A stretch of DNA of 64,000 bases from Lachnospiraceae bacterium (GTDB lineage Bacteria; Bacillota; Clostridia; Lachnospirales; Lachnospiraceae), in contig JAIEFE010000018.1 of the NCBI GenBank assembly GCA_029067085.1, positions 172,374 through 236,373 on the forward strand. The letters run 5' to 3'. Below are positions 24,792 through 34,363 of the stretch, in pieces; position 1 is the first letter of the stretch, and every line of letters begins with the position of its first letter. The position numbers were made by a program, and so were the translations under genes. The notes beneath the pieces are model-generated. The model did no database searches, was not told the origin of the DNA, and worked only from the letters and a program-made list of their open reading frames with translations.

Positions 24792-25991
24792 TTATTCACT
24801 CTCCCTAAAACCGACTGTTACCTTCCCGCCGTTCCTGCCGTTTTCAATGACCAGCTCTCCATGACACTTTTCACATATGATCTTGCAAATATACAGCCCC
24901 AAACCGAAATGCTCCTTTTCTTCCCGCCTATCCCTGTAAAACGGCTTTACTGCCTGCTGCAAAGCTTCCTCAGTAAAGCCCTCTCCGTCGTCTTCTACCG
25001 ATATCTCAAGTACATGATCAAATGTGCTGATGTTTATCTCTATTTTATCTTTTGCATACCGGGCCGCATTGGAAACCAGATTTTCATACACCTCCAATAC
25101 CAGCTCCTCATCCACGTAAAGCTTCTCTGCATCCGAATCCGTTTGATACGAAATCTGCATATCTTTCGCAAGCATTTTACTTATCTGCGCACACTTATCC
25201 AAAAATTCTTTCAAATTTACTTCCCCGGGTTTGGGTTCGATATCTTCTAATTTCTGTACAGCGCTCATTTTCTGTGTATAGTTTTCCAGCCTGTCAATCT
25301 GCCCTTTCATCATTTCCAGTATATGCATTGTTTTTTCTTCCGACACTTCCCCGCTTGGTATATATTTTTCCAGCAGATCCCTATATCCTTTTATCACAGT
25401 GATCGGCGTCCGCATATCATGAGAAAAGGCTGCATTTAACTTTTTCCGTTCATCCAGCATTCTCCACATTTCCTTATTATTTTGGTACAATGCATCTCTC
25501 ATTTTTTCAAAGGACTGACATAACCGACCCAGTTCATTCTTTTTCCTGTATGCAATATGAAAGTCCAAACTGCTGTCCGCAATCTTTTCTGATGCTTCCA
25601 GCAATATTGTAATCGGCTCCTCCAATTCTCTTCTATAAAATAGAATACCTACCAGCATAACCACCAATAATATCCACAAGGGTATTAAAACAAGCTGCGC
25701 ACCGCTGATGATCTGAAATCCTATGAAATGGATTGTATCATCATACATAGCACGTTTTCTCTCATACATATTATATATATCTTTATTTCCATCATAGTCG
25801 ATTACAACTGCATATTCAGCATAAGATTCGGATGAATCCGTATCTGCATATTTCTCTTCGTACCAGGTCTGCAGATAATTTGTGGAATAACCGATTGCAG
25901 CAGCCCCCACATAAGACAGAATGATGCAGATCGGTATATATTTGATGAAGATCCATTTGATGGATTTTGATTTTTCTCTTATCTGACCCAT
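24792..25991 (-). CDS. Sensor histidine kinase
   Basis: 399 aa. Two membrane helices (about 14-33 and 90-115) bracket an extracytoplasmic loop of about 55 residues, followed by a HAMP-like linker. The HisKA phosphorylation motif is AFSHDMRTPITVIKGY (H at about 190). The ATPase domain has N-box NLVSNAARYA, G1 DDGEGF and G2 FGLGLYI. The medium-size loop means it may sense a ligand directly, unlike loopless BceS-type kinases. The start overlaps the response-regulator gene by 13 bp. Partner and likely target are the regulator upstream and the exporter downstream. Confidence 0.92.
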   Translation of the reverse strand: MGQIREKSKSIKWIFIKYIPICIILSYVGAAAIGYSTNYLQTWYEEKYADTDSSESYAEYAVVIDYDGNKDIYNMYERKRAMYDDTIHFIGFQIISGAQLVLIPLWILLVVMLVGILFYRRELEEPITILLEASEKIADSSLDFHIAYRKKNELGRLCQSFEKMRDALYQNNKEMWRMLDERKKLNAAFSHDMRTPITVIKGYRDLLEKYIPSGEVSEEKTMHILEMMKGQIDRLENYTQKMSAVQKLEDIEPKPGEVNLKEFLDKCAQISKMLAKDMQISYQTDSDAEKLYVDEELVLEVYENLVSNAARYAKDKIEINISTFDHVLEISVEDDGEGFTEEALQQAVKPFYRDRREEKEHFGLGLYICKIICEKCHGELVIENGRNGGKVTVGFRESE

Positions 25992-26653
25992 TTATATCCC
26001 ATCCCCCAGACTGTCTCTAAATGATAATCTTCTTCCACCTCTTTCAACTTGCTGCGAATACGCCTGATATGTTCCGCGACAACAGAAGCATCTCCCTTTG
26101 CATCATAACCCCATATTTTTTCGTAGATGCGCTCTTTATCAAATACCTGCCCCATATTCAGGGATAGCAATTCAAGTATTTCAAATTCTTTTTTAGCAAA
26201 ATTCATGGTCTTACCGTCTACAGTAATTGTTTTTGCGGAATAGTCAATGACCAGTCTGCCAAAAAAGCGGACGTTTGCTTCCGTATGATTCCTATGCTCT
26301 CTCCGGATATGCGCTTCCACTCTTGCACCAAGTTCATCGATTGAAAACGGCTTGATGATGTAGTCATCTCCTCCTGATGCAAAACCTTTGATCTTATCAC
26401 TGTCCTCTGTTTTCGCTGTCAAAAACAAGATCGGACAGGCAACATATTCCCGAATCTTTTCGCACACCGTTATTCCATCCATATCCGGCATATCGACATC
26501 TAATAAAATCAAATCCGGTTTCCGGGAAATCATATTGATTGCTTCTGTTCCGCTGTATGCAGTTATGGTTTCATAATGATTGAGTTCAAAATAATCTTTT
26601 AACAGGCTCACGACATCTCTTTCGTCATCTACGATCAGTAACTTGTATGCCAT
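25979..26653 (-). CDS. OmpR/PhoB-family response regulator
   Basis: 224 aa. Receiver domain 1-120: acidic pair DDE at 9-11, phospho-accepting aspartate in LILLDVDMPDMDG, T in FLTAKT, and K in YIIKPFS. The C-terminal winged helix (about 128-224) is of OmpR type with FAKKEFEILELLSLNMGQVFDKE and the closing hairpin WGMGYKWVR. AAGGAG lies upstream of the ATG. First gene of the segment RR-kinase-ABC-permeases-erm, so it probably regulates the exporter. Confidence 0.95.
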   Translation of the reverse strand: MAYKLLIVDDERDVVSLLKDYFELNHYETITAYSGTEAINMISRKPDLILLDVDMPDMDGITVCEKIREYVACPILFLTAKTEDSDKIKGFASGGDDYIIKPFSIDELGARVEAHIRREHRNHTEANVRFFGRLVIDYSAKTITVDGKTMNFAKKEFEILELLSLNMGQVFDKERIYEKIWGYDAKGDASVVAEHIRRIRSKLKEVEEDYHLETVWGMGYKWVR

Positions 26654-26740
26654 TGTATTATGCTCCTTAGACCTGACATTTCATGATTGCCCAATATAAA
26701 TTCAGAATAGCAAAGCCTGGATTTATTGTCAAAATGAAAT

Positions 26741-26768
26741 AAAAAACCGCCGCCCAAGCGGACGGCAG
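26741..26768 (-). terminator. Terminator of glgP
   Basis: The minus strand reads GCCGTCCGC-TTGG-GCGGCGG followed by TTTTTT, 20 bp past the glycogen phosphorylase stop codon. Confidence 0.8.
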
Positions 26769-26786
26769 TCTTTATTATACCTGCAA

Positions 26787-29294
26787 TTATTTCTTTATGG
26801 ATTTCTTATCAGTCACAACCGGCTCTTTCGGAAGCACGACCTTATCCAGCTTCCAGATATCGTCCACGTACTCCTGAATGGTTCTGTCGGAAGTGAACTT
26901 CCCGGAACAAGCCACATTCAGGATGGCGCTTCTCGCCCAGCCTTTCTCGTCGCGATAGGCCGCTTCCACCTTCTCCTGCGCCGCCGCATAGGCCTTGAAG
27001 TCCTTCAGGATAAAGTAAGTGTCCGCCTTAGAAGTGCTCTGGGTATTTAAGAGCGAGTTGTACAAGGTGCGGAACATATCCGGATCCCCCGGCGCATAAG
27101 TGCCGTTGATCAGCTGCATCAGAACCTTTCTCACATCGGGATCGTTGTTAAAGATCTCGGTGGGATCATAGCCGCCGTAATTCTCATAGCGGATGACTTC
27201 GTCGGAGCTCAGGCCGAAGATAAAGGCGTTCTCCTCACCCACTTCCTCTACGATCTCCACGTTTGCGCCGTCCATCGTACCGATCGTGAGCGCACCGTTC
27301 AGCATAAACTTCATATTACCGGTTCCGGAAGCCTCCTTGCTGGCTGTGGAGATCTGCTCGGACACATCGGCCGCCGCAAAGATGATCTCTGCATTGGAAA
27401 CACGGTAGTTCTCAATAAACACCACCTTGATCTTGCCGCCAATGGCAGGGTCATTGTTCACCACATCCGCTACGGCGTTGATCAGCTTGATGGTCAGCTT
27501 CGCGTTCCGATATCCTGCTGCCGCCTTCGCACCGAAGATAAAGGTACGAGGATAGAAATCCATATCGGGATGCTCCTTCAGCTCATTGTAAAGGTACATC
27601 ACGTGCAGGATGTTTAAGAGCTGTCTCTTGTACTCGTGGAGACGCTTCACCTGTACGTCAAAGATAGAGCGGGGGTCTACCTCAATGCCGTTGTGCTCTA
27701 AGATATACTCCGCCAGACGCACCTTGTTCTGGTATTTGATATTCATGAACTCCTGCTGCGCCTTTTCATCGTCAGCATAAACCTTGAGTTTGTTGATCTT
27801 CGGCAGATCGGTGATCCAGTCACTGCCCACGTGCGCCGTCACCCAATCCGCCAGAAGGGGATTCGCGTGCAGAAGAAATCTTCTCTGGGTGATGCCGTTA
27901 GTCTTATTGTTGAATTTCTCCGGCATCATCTCGTAGAAGTCTTTCAGCTCCTGATTCTTTAAAATCTCTGTATGTAATCTTGCCACACCGTTTACAGAAT
28001 AGCCGGCTGCGATCGCCAGATGCGCCATCTTGACCTGTCCGTCATAGATGATTGCCATTTTCCTGACCTTCTCGTGGTCGCCGGGATACATCTGCTCGAT
28101 CCGCGCAATAAAGCGGCGGTTGATCTCCTCCACGATCTGGTACACACGGGGAAGGAGTCTGGAAAAGAGCTCGATCGGCCATTTTTCCAAAGCTTCCGAC
28201 ATGATCGTGTGGTTGGTATAAGCACAGGTCTTAGTAGTCACTTCCCATGCCTCATCCCAGGTCAGGTAATGCTCATCCATCAGAATACGCATCAGCTCTG
28301 CCACCGCTACCGTGGGATGGGTATCATTCAACTGGAAGGTCACTTTCTCATGGAACTTCCGAATGTCGTCATGCTTTCTCAGGTATTTCGCCACGGCTGC
28401 CTGCACAGATGCCGAAATGAAGAAATACTGCTGCTTTAAGCGTAACTCCTTACCCGCGTAATGATTATCGTTAGGATAGAGCACTTCTACGATGTTTCTC
28501 GCAAGATTCTCCTGCTCCACCGCCTTCTGGTAATCACCTTTGTCAAAGGAATCCAGCTGGAAGCAGTTCACCGGCTCCGCATCCCAGATACGCAGGGTAT
28601 TGACAATACCGTTGCCGTAGCCAACGATCGGCAGGTCGTAGGGTATCGCCGTCACGGCCTGATAACCCTCCTGTTTAAAATGATTTCTGCCGTTCTCGTC
28701 CACGTAGACATTCACATAACCGCCGAAGCGCACTTCCTTTGCATACTCGGGTCTGCGCAGTTCAAAAGGATTGCCGTCGCGCAGCCAGTTATCCGGCACC
28801 TCCACCTGATAGCCGTCGCGGATCTCCTGCTTGAACATACCATAGCGATAGCGGATGCCGCAGCCGTATGCCGCATAACCAAGCGTTGCAAGGGAATCCA
28901 GAAAACAGGCTGCCAAACGTCCCAGACCGCCGTTACCGAGCGCCGCATCGGGCTCCTGATCCTCCACCACGTTGATATCAATGCCAAGCTCCTCAAGCGC
29001 CTGTGAGAACGCTTTGTATGCCTGCAGATTGATCATATTGTTTCCGAGGGCGCGGCCCATCAGAAACTCCATGGACAGATAATAGACCATCTTGGGATCC
29101 TGTTTGTCATACTCCTTCTGGGTATTTAACCACTGATCTACAATGGCATCCTTGACCGCATAGGATACCGCCTGAAAAATCTGCTGGTCAGTCGCCTCCT
29201 CCAGCGTCTTTCTGTAAAGGGTCTTTACATTATAAAGAACGCTCCTCTTGAATAATTCTGTATCAAAGGTTGATGCTGCCGCTTTTTTTACCAT
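26787..29294 (-). CDS. glgP: Glycogen/alpha-glucan phosphorylase
   Basis: An 835-aa GT35 enzyme releasing glucose-1-phosphate from glycogen or maltodextrin. Visible family blocks are YYLSMEFLMGRALGNNM, the active-site loop ALGNGGLGRLAACFLDS, and the pyridoxal-phosphate site ASGTGNMKFMLNGALTIGT with its Schiff-base lysine. Length matches bacterial glycogen phosphorylases with a full N-terminal domain; the N-terminal serine phosphorylation site of the animal enzyme is not evident. GAGGAGG precedes the start. Monocistronic with its own terminator. No other glycogen genes are adjacent. Confidence 0.96.
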   Translation of the reverse strand: MVKKAAASTFDTELFKRSVLYNVKTLYRKTLEEATDQQIFQAVSYAVKDAIVDQWLNTQKEYDKQDPKMVYYLSMEFLMGRALGNNMINLQAYKAFSQALEELGIDINVVEDQEPDAALGNGGLGRLAACFLDSLATLGYAAYGCGIRYRYGMFKQEIRDGYQVEVPDNWLRDGNPFELRRPEYAKEVRFGGYVNVYVDENGRNHFKQEGYQAVTAIPYDLPIVGYGNGIVNTLRIWDAEPVNCFQLDSFDKGDYQKAVEQENLARNIVEVLYPNDNHYAGKELRLKQQYFFISASVQAAVAKYLRKHDDIRKFHEKVTFQLNDTHPTVAVAELMRILMDEHYLTWDEAWEVTTKTCAYTNHTIMSEALEKWPIELFSRLLPRVYQIVEEINRRFIARIEQMYPGDHEKVRKMAIIYDGQVKMAHLAIAAGYSVNGVARLHTEILKNQELKDFYEMMPEKFNNKTNGITQRRFLLHANPLLADWVTAHVGSDWITDLPKINKLKVYADDEKAQQEFMNIKYQNKVRLAEYILEHNGIEVDPRSIFDVQVKRLHEYKRQLLNILHVMYLYNELKEHPDMDFYPRTFIFGAKAAAGYRNAKLTIKLINAVADVVNNDPAIGGKIKVVFIENYRVSNAEIIFAAADVSEQISTASKEASGTGNMKFMLNGALTIGTMDGANVEIVEEVGEENAFIFGLSSDEVIRYENYGGYDPTEIFNNDPDVRKVLMQLINGTYAPGDPDMFRTLYNSLLNTQSTSKADTYFILKDFKAYAAAQEKVEAAYRDEKGWARSAILNVACSGKFTSDRTIQEYVDDIWKLDKVVLPKEPVVTDKKSIKK

Positions 29295-29368
29295 TCTCGT
29301 TTATTCCTCCTCGTTGTGTCGAACTATGCAACCGCTTTTAGTATACCACACTCTCTCCATAAAAGGAA

Positions 29369-32300
29369 TTAAGATTTTTGAATCGAGATCTCCACAGTCT
29401 CTCCATTGACATTCCACTCCTTGGAAACTGCCAGGCTCTCTCCCGTGCCGATGCTCTCAGCCAGCACCTTTCCTGCGATCATCGCTTCATTCTTCGCGGC
29501 AATCTGCGCCACCTTCTCATTCCCGTTCAGAGATACTCTGATGTGGTCCATCACCTCAAAGTCCGCATCTTTTCTCATGGTCTGGATTTTGCTGATGATC
29601 TCGTAGACAAAACCCTCCTCGATCAGTTCCTCCGTCAGGTTGGTGTCAAGCACCACCGTCACATAGTTGTCAGCCTCTGCCACGAAGCCCTCTTTTTGAG
29701 CCATCTCGATCAGAAGGTCCTCCTCCGCAAGGGATACCTCTGTGCCATCCACATCAAATTTCAGTGCACCCTGTGCCTTAAGCTCTTCCATCGCCTTGGT
29801 GCCATCCACCGCAGACAGATACGCTCTGATGCCATTCAGCTGCTTACCATACTTAGGCCCCACTGTCTTAAGCTGCGGTTTGAAGCTGTAAGTCGTAAAC
29901 GCCGACACATCGTCGGAGAACTCGATCTCTTTTACATTCAGCTCGTTTTTGATGATATCCTGATAGAAAGCATCCAGCTTCATTTCTGCCTTCACATACA
30001 TTTTCCCAATGGGCTGGCGGTTCTTGATCTTCGCCGTATTGCGGGCCGCACGTCCCATGGCTACCACTTTCAGCACCTCGTCCATGGAAGCCTCCAGCTC
30101 CTTGTCGATCTGCGTCGCATCCGCCACGGGGAAATCACACAGATGAATGCTCTCCGGTGCATTTTTATCAATGCTGCACACCAGATTGCGGTAGATCTCC
30201 TCCGTCATAAAGGGCACAAGAGGAGCCGCCGCCTTACTTACTGTCACAAGGGCCGTGTAGAGGGTCATGTAAGCGTTGATCTTATCCTGCTCCATGCCTT
30301 TCGCCCAGAAACGTTCTCTGCTGATCCGGACATACCAGTTACTCATCTCATCCACAAAGCTGTCAAGCGCTCTGGCTGCCTCCGGAATCCTGTAGTTTTC
30401 CAGATTGGTGTCCACTTCCTGTACCACCGTGTTCAATCGGGATAAAAGCCACTTATCCATGACAGGCAGCTTGCTGTAATCCAGGCTGTACTTGGTCGCA
30501 TCGAAACCATCAATATTCGCATAGAGCACAAAGAACGCATAGGTATTCCAAAGAGTGCCCAGGAATTTGCGCTGTCCCTCCTGCACTGCCTTGCCGTGGA
30601 AACGGTTGGGCAGCCAGGGCGCCGAATTGATATAGAAATACCAGCGGATCGCATCTGCACCGTAGGTCTCCAATGCCTCGAAGGGATCTACCGCGTTTCC
30701 TTTGGACTTGCTCATCTTCTGTCCGTTCTCGTCCTGTACATGTCCCAGAACGATCACGTTCTCAAAGGGCGCACAGTTGAACAGGAGCGTAGACTCCGCC
30801 ATCAGCGAATAGAACCATCCTCTGGTCTGATCCACCGCCTCGGAGATAAACTGTGCGGGGAACTGGCTGTCAAACAGTTCCTTATTTTCAAAAGGATAGT
30901 GATGCTGTGCAAAAGGCATCGCGCCGGAATCAAACCAGCAGTCAATCACCTCCGGCACACGCTTCATGGTCTTGCCACAGTCAGGACAGGTGCAGGTGAT
31001 CTCATCGATATAGGGTCTGTGCAGCTCCACGGTCTTGGCCGCAGCATTCCCTGAAAGCTTCTCCAGTTCCTCTCTGGAACCGATGGCTTCCATGTGTCCG
31101 CACTCCTCGCACTCCCACACATTTAATGGTGTGCCCCAGTAGCGGTTTCTGGAAATACCCCAGTCCTGAATATTCTCAAGCCAGTTGCCGAAACGTCCCT
31201 CACCGATGGATTCGGGGATCCAGTTCACTGTCTTATTGTTCCGCACCAGATCGTCCCGGACTGCCGTCATCTTGATAAACCAGGATTCACGTGCGTAATA
31301 GATCAGAGGCGTATCGCAGCGCCAGCAGAAGGGATAGTCATGCTCAAACTTAGGCGCATCAAAAAGCTTGCCCTCCTTATCCAGATCCTTGATGACCTCC
31401 GGATCTGCCTTCTTTACAAAAAGGCCCGCATAGGGAGTCTCCGGCGTCATATTACCCTTGCCGTCCACGAACTGCACGAAGGGCAGATCGTACTTGCGGC
31501 CTACCTGTGCATCGTCCTCACCGAAGGCGGGAGCGATGTGTACGATACCGGTACCGTCTGTCATTGTGACATAACTGTCACAAGTTACATAATGGGCTTT
31601 CTTTTTCTGTTTCTCCGCCTCAGCTCCGGCACAGGCAAAGAGCGGTTCGTACGCCTTGTGCTCCAGATCGGTACCCACGTAGGTCTCCAGGATCTCATAG
31701 GCAGGCTTTCCTTCCTCAGCCAGCTTTCCGAGCACTGTGTCAAGAAGCGCCTGAGCCATATAATAGGTATAGCCGTCCGCCGCCTTTACCTTCACATAGG
31801 TTTCCACGGGATTGACGCAGAGCGCCACATTGGAGGGCAGTGTCCAGGGTGTGGTTGTCCATGCCAGGAAATAGGCATCCTCATCCACCACCTTAAAGCG
31901 AACAACAGCAGAACGCTCCTTCACCGCCTTATAGCCCTGCGCCACCTCATGGGAGGATAAAGGCGTGCCACAGCGAGGGCAGTAGGGCACGATCTTAAAG
32001 CCCTTGTACAAAAGACCCTTGTCCCAGATCTGCTTGAGCGCCCACCACTCGGACTCGATAAAATCATCGTGATAAGTTACATAGGGATCGTCCATATCCG
32101 CCCAGAAGCCTACCGTTCCGGAGAAATCCTCCCACATGCCTTTATATTTCCAGACCGATTCCTTACATTTACTGATAAAGGGATCCAGACCGTACTCCTC
32201 GATCTGCTCCTTGCCGTCCAGACCCAGAAGCTTCTCCACCTCCAGTTCCACCGGCAGACCATGAGTATCCCAGCCCGCCTTACGGGGCACCATATAGCCC

Positions 32301-32524
32301 TTCATGGTACGATATCTGGGGATCATGTCTTTGATGACACGTGTCAGCACGTGTCCAATGTGCGGCTTGCCGTTTGCCGTGGGCGGGCCGTCATAGAAGG
32401 TATAGGTAGGACCCTCCTTGCGGGAATCCATACTCTTCTGGAAAATATCATTTTCTTTCCAGAATCGGCATACTTCTTTCTCTCTGTCCACAAAATTTAA
32501 GGTTGTGTCAACTTTCTGATACAT
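29369..32524 (-). CDS. ileS: Isoleucyl-tRNA synthetase
   Basis: 1051 aa from the ATG at 32524, preceded by AAGGAGGAAGAGGAG; the track's extra 15 residues come from the T-box terminator region. Class I motifs are PHIGHVL (HIGH) and KMSKSKG. The editing domain sits between them, containing TTTPWTLPSN. Metal-binding cysteine pairs appear in CWRC, CEECGH and CTCPDCG. The length, over 1000 aa with a long C-terminal part, fits the type-2 (eukaryote-like) IleRS found in many Clostridia, which is often less sensitive to mupirocin than the 920-aa type; resistance here is inference. Controlled by the upstream T-box. Confidence 0.97.
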   Translation of the reverse strand: MYQKVDTTLNFVDREKEVCRFWKENDIFQKSMDSRKEGPTYTFYDGPPTANGKPHIGHVLTRVIKDMIPRYRTMKGYMVPRKAGWDTHGLPVELEVEKLLGLDGKEQIEEYGLDPFISKCKESVWKYKGMWEDFSGTVGFWADMDDPYVTYHDDFIESEWWALKQIWDKGLLYKGFKIVPYCPRCGTPLSSHEVAQGYKAVKERSAVVRFKVVDEDAYFLAWTTTPWTLPSNVALCVNPVETYVKVKAADGYTYYMAQALLDTVLGKLAEEGKPAYEILETYVGTDLEHKAYEPLFACAGAEAEKQKKKAHYVTCDSYVTMTDGTGIVHIAPAFGEDDAQVGRKYDLPFVQFVDGKGNMTPETPYAGLFVKKADPEVIKDLDKEGKLFDAPKFEHDYPFCWRCDTPLIYYARESWFIKMTAVRDDLVRNNKTVNWIPESIGEGRFGNWLENIQDWGISRNRYWGTPLNVWECEECGHMEAIGSREELEKLSGNAAAKTVELHRPYIDEITCTCPDCGKTMKRVPEVIDCWFDSGAMPFAQHHYPFENKELFDSQFPAQFISEAVDQTRGWFYSLMAESTLLFNCAPFENVIVLGHVQDENGQKMSKSKGNAVDPFEALETYGADAIRWYFYINSAPWLPNRFHGKAVQEGQRKFLGTLWNTYAFFVLYANIDGFDATKYSLDYSKLPVMDKWLLSRLNTVVQEVDTNLENYRIPEAARALDSFVDEMSNWYVRISRERFWAKGMEQDKINAYMTLYTALVTVSKAAAPLVPFMTEEIYRNLVCSIDKNAPESIHLCDFPVADATQIDKELEASMDEVLKVVAMGRAARNTAKIKNRQPIGKMYVKAEMKLDAFYQDIIKNELNVKEIEFSDDVSAFTTYSFKPQLKTVGPKYGKQLNGIRAYLSAVDGTKAMEELKAQGALKFDVDGTEVSLAEEDLLIEMAQKEGFVAEADNYVTVVLDTNLTEELIEEGFVYEIISKIQTMRKDADFEVMDHIRVSLNGNEKVAQIAAKNEAMIAGKVLAESIGTGESLAVSKEWNVNGETVEISIQKS

Positions 32525-32552
32525 ACTCCTCTTCCTCCTTGATAAAATAAGA

Positions 32553-32794
32553 AAGCCCCCGTCCCGCAAAAGGACGAGGGCAAATGCTCACGAAACCACC
32601 TGTTACGACGTACTGCCATCCTAAATGGCTATACGGTTCCCGATAACGGCGGGACGCCGTCAGAGCCTACTGTTTCACCATACGGAAAGTTCGGTCTGAA
32701 ACTCAGAAGTGATCTTCTCTGATCTTCTACTCGTACCGGTCTTACACCCTCACCGGCTCGCTGCGACTTTTAAAAATCAGGTACTGTCTTCGTC
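32553..32794 (-). promoter_or_regulatory. T-box riboswitch of ileS
   Basis: The leader begins near GACGAAGACAGTACCTG and contains the stem-I pattern GCAGCGAGCCGGTGAGGG. An ATC triplet, the candidate isoleucine specifier, lies in GAAGATCACTTC. The T-box itself reads CAGGTGGTTTCGTGAG (32602-32587; consensus AGGGTGGNACCGCG). It is followed by a terminator, GCCCTCGTCC-TTTTGC-GGGACGGGGGC and TTTC (about 32582-32553). Uncharged tRNA-Ile would favour the antiterminator. This fills the 353-bp gap 32525-32877 together with its promoter. Confidence 0.88.
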
Positions 32795-32823
32795 AATGTC
32801 TCTGCCTATGATAACTGCTTATC

Positions 32824-32852
32824 ATTTTGGCATTGATGGCGTAAAATGTCAA
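32824..32852 (-). promoter_or_regulatory. Sigma-A promoter of the ileS T-box
   Basis: TTGACA (32852-32847) and CAAAAT (32829-32824) with 17-bp spacing, 30 bp before the T-box leader. Confidence 0.6.
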
Positions 32853-32877
32853 GGATTTTCTTGCGTCCGCACAAATT

Positions 32878-34329
32878 TTACTGACTCATCTGGTCAAGGA
32901 GCGCGATCTTGGTATCATAAAGCCTGCTCGACAGATCTACATGTACTCTGTGTGGATTCACCAAACGCCTCGTCTCCTCCCACAGGGTATTTTGTTCCTC
33001 CTGACAATAGGCGCGGATATCCATCACCTTCGGGGAGGTATAGCAGCATTCGCCGTTTTTGAAGATCGGCGTCAAGATCTCCCGCATGGTATAGCTTCCG
33101 CCGGTCAGCATCGTCTTCTTCCAAGGCTCTGCCGGGTCAAAAAGCATAAGCGGCTGCTTTTCATCAAATACTTCATCCGCCAGACAGATCAGATCTGCGC
33201 GAATCTTGCCGCTCTCCTTATCGTAAACTCTGTAGATGGTCTTATTGCCGGGATTCGTCACCTTCTCCGTATTTTCGGAGAGCTTGATCTTCGGAATAAA
33301 CTTCCCGTCTTCTCCCATGATCGCCGCCAGCTTGTACACGCCGCCAAAAGAAGGACAGTCCTTGGAGGTGATCAGGTGTGTGCCTACACCCCATGACGTT
33401 ATCTTTGCACCTTGATCCTTCAGGCTCTGAATCAAAAATTCATCCAGATCATTGGAAGCAGAAATCACTGCATCGGAAAAACCTGCCTCATCCAACATCT
33501 TTCTTGCCTCTTTGGAGAGATAGGCCAGATCGCCGCTGTCCAGACGAATGCCGTAAAAGGTAAGAGGAATGCCCGCCTCCCGCATCTCCTTAAAGACACG
33601 GATCGCATTTGGCACACCGGATTTTAAAGTATCGTAAGTGTCCACCAGCAGAATGCATGCGGAAGGGTATAAGTCCGCGTATGTTTTAAAGGCAGTGTAC
33701 TCATCTGGAAAACTCATGATCCAGCTGTGGGCGTGGGTGCCCTTCACGGGAACGTCAAAGAGTCTGCCGCAAAGCACATTGGAGGTACCAACACAGCCGC
33801 CGATGACAGCTGCCCTCGCACCATAGGTGCCTGCATCCGGCCCTTGCGCACGCCGCAGCCCAAATTCCATCACCCCGTCGCCCTGCGCCGCGTAACAGAC
33901 TCTCGCAGCCTTTGTGGCAATCAGACTCTGATGGTTGATAATGTTTAAGATGGCTGTCTCCACCAGCTGAGCCTGCATAATGGGCGCAATGACCTTTACC
34001 AGAGGTTCCCTCGGAAAGACCACTGTGCCCTCCGGGATGGCGTAGATATCCCCCGTAAACTGAAAATCTGCAAGATATTCCAAAAAATCATTATCAAAAA
34101 TGCCAAGACCCGCCAGATAGTCTATATCTTCCCTGTCAAAATTAAGTTCTTCGATATAGCGAATCAGCTGCTCTACACCGGCCATGATGGCAAAGCCGCC
34201 GTCACAGGGGTTGTTTCGGTAAAAAGCGTCAAAGACGACCGTTTCATTCCTGTCCTTGTGCTTAAAATACCCCTGCATCATTGTCAGCTCGTAGAGATCA
34301 GTCAACAGCGTCAGGTTCTGTCTGTCCAT
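32878..34329 (-). CDS. pncB: Nicotinate phosphoribosyltransferase
   Basis: A 483-aa enzyme making nicotinate mononucleotide from nicotinate and PRPP in NAD salvage. Family blocks include LLTDLYELTMMQGYF at the N-terminus, the phosphorylatable-histidine region VKGTHAHSWIMSF, GIRLDSGDLAYLSKEARK, and ASNDLDEFLI. The length fits the Gram-positive subgroup (about 480-490 aa). It lies 34 bp from the MCP gene upstream and about 25 bp before the ileS promoter. No NAD-synthesis genes are adjacent, though the isochorismatase-superfamily protein at 2409 belongs to the same fold as nicotinamidase. Confidence 0.94.
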   Translation of the reverse strand: MDRQNLTLLTDLYELTMMQGYFKHKDRNETVVFDAFYRNNPCDGGFAIMAGVEQLIRYIEELNFDREDIDYLAGLGIFDNDFLEYLADFQFTGDIYAIPEGTVVFPREPLVKVIAPIMQAQLVETAILNIINHQSLIATKAARVCYAAQGDGVMEFGLRRAQGPDAGTYGARAAVIGGCVGTSNVLCGRLFDVPVKGTHAHSWIMSFPDEYTAFKTYADLYPSACILLVDTYDTLKSGVPNAIRVFKEMREAGIPLTFYGIRLDSGDLAYLSKEARKMLDEAGFSDAVISASNDLDEFLIQSLKDQGAKITSWGVGTHLITSKDCPSFGGVYKLAAIMGEDGKFIPKIKLSENTEKVTNPGNKTIYRVYDKESGKIRADLICLADEVFDEKQPLMLFDPAEPWKKTMLTGGSYTMREILTPIFKNGECCYTSPKVMDIRAYCQEEQNTLWEETRRLVNPHRVHVDLSSRLYDTKIALLDQMSQ

Positions 34330-34363
34330 GGGAATCTTGACACCTCTCTCTCTATCAGAGACA

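Noticed and set aside
29378-30445. 355-aa plus-strand ORF
   Set aside because: Complement of the ileS C-terminus; composition is His/Leu/Arg-rich as expected for an antisense shadow.
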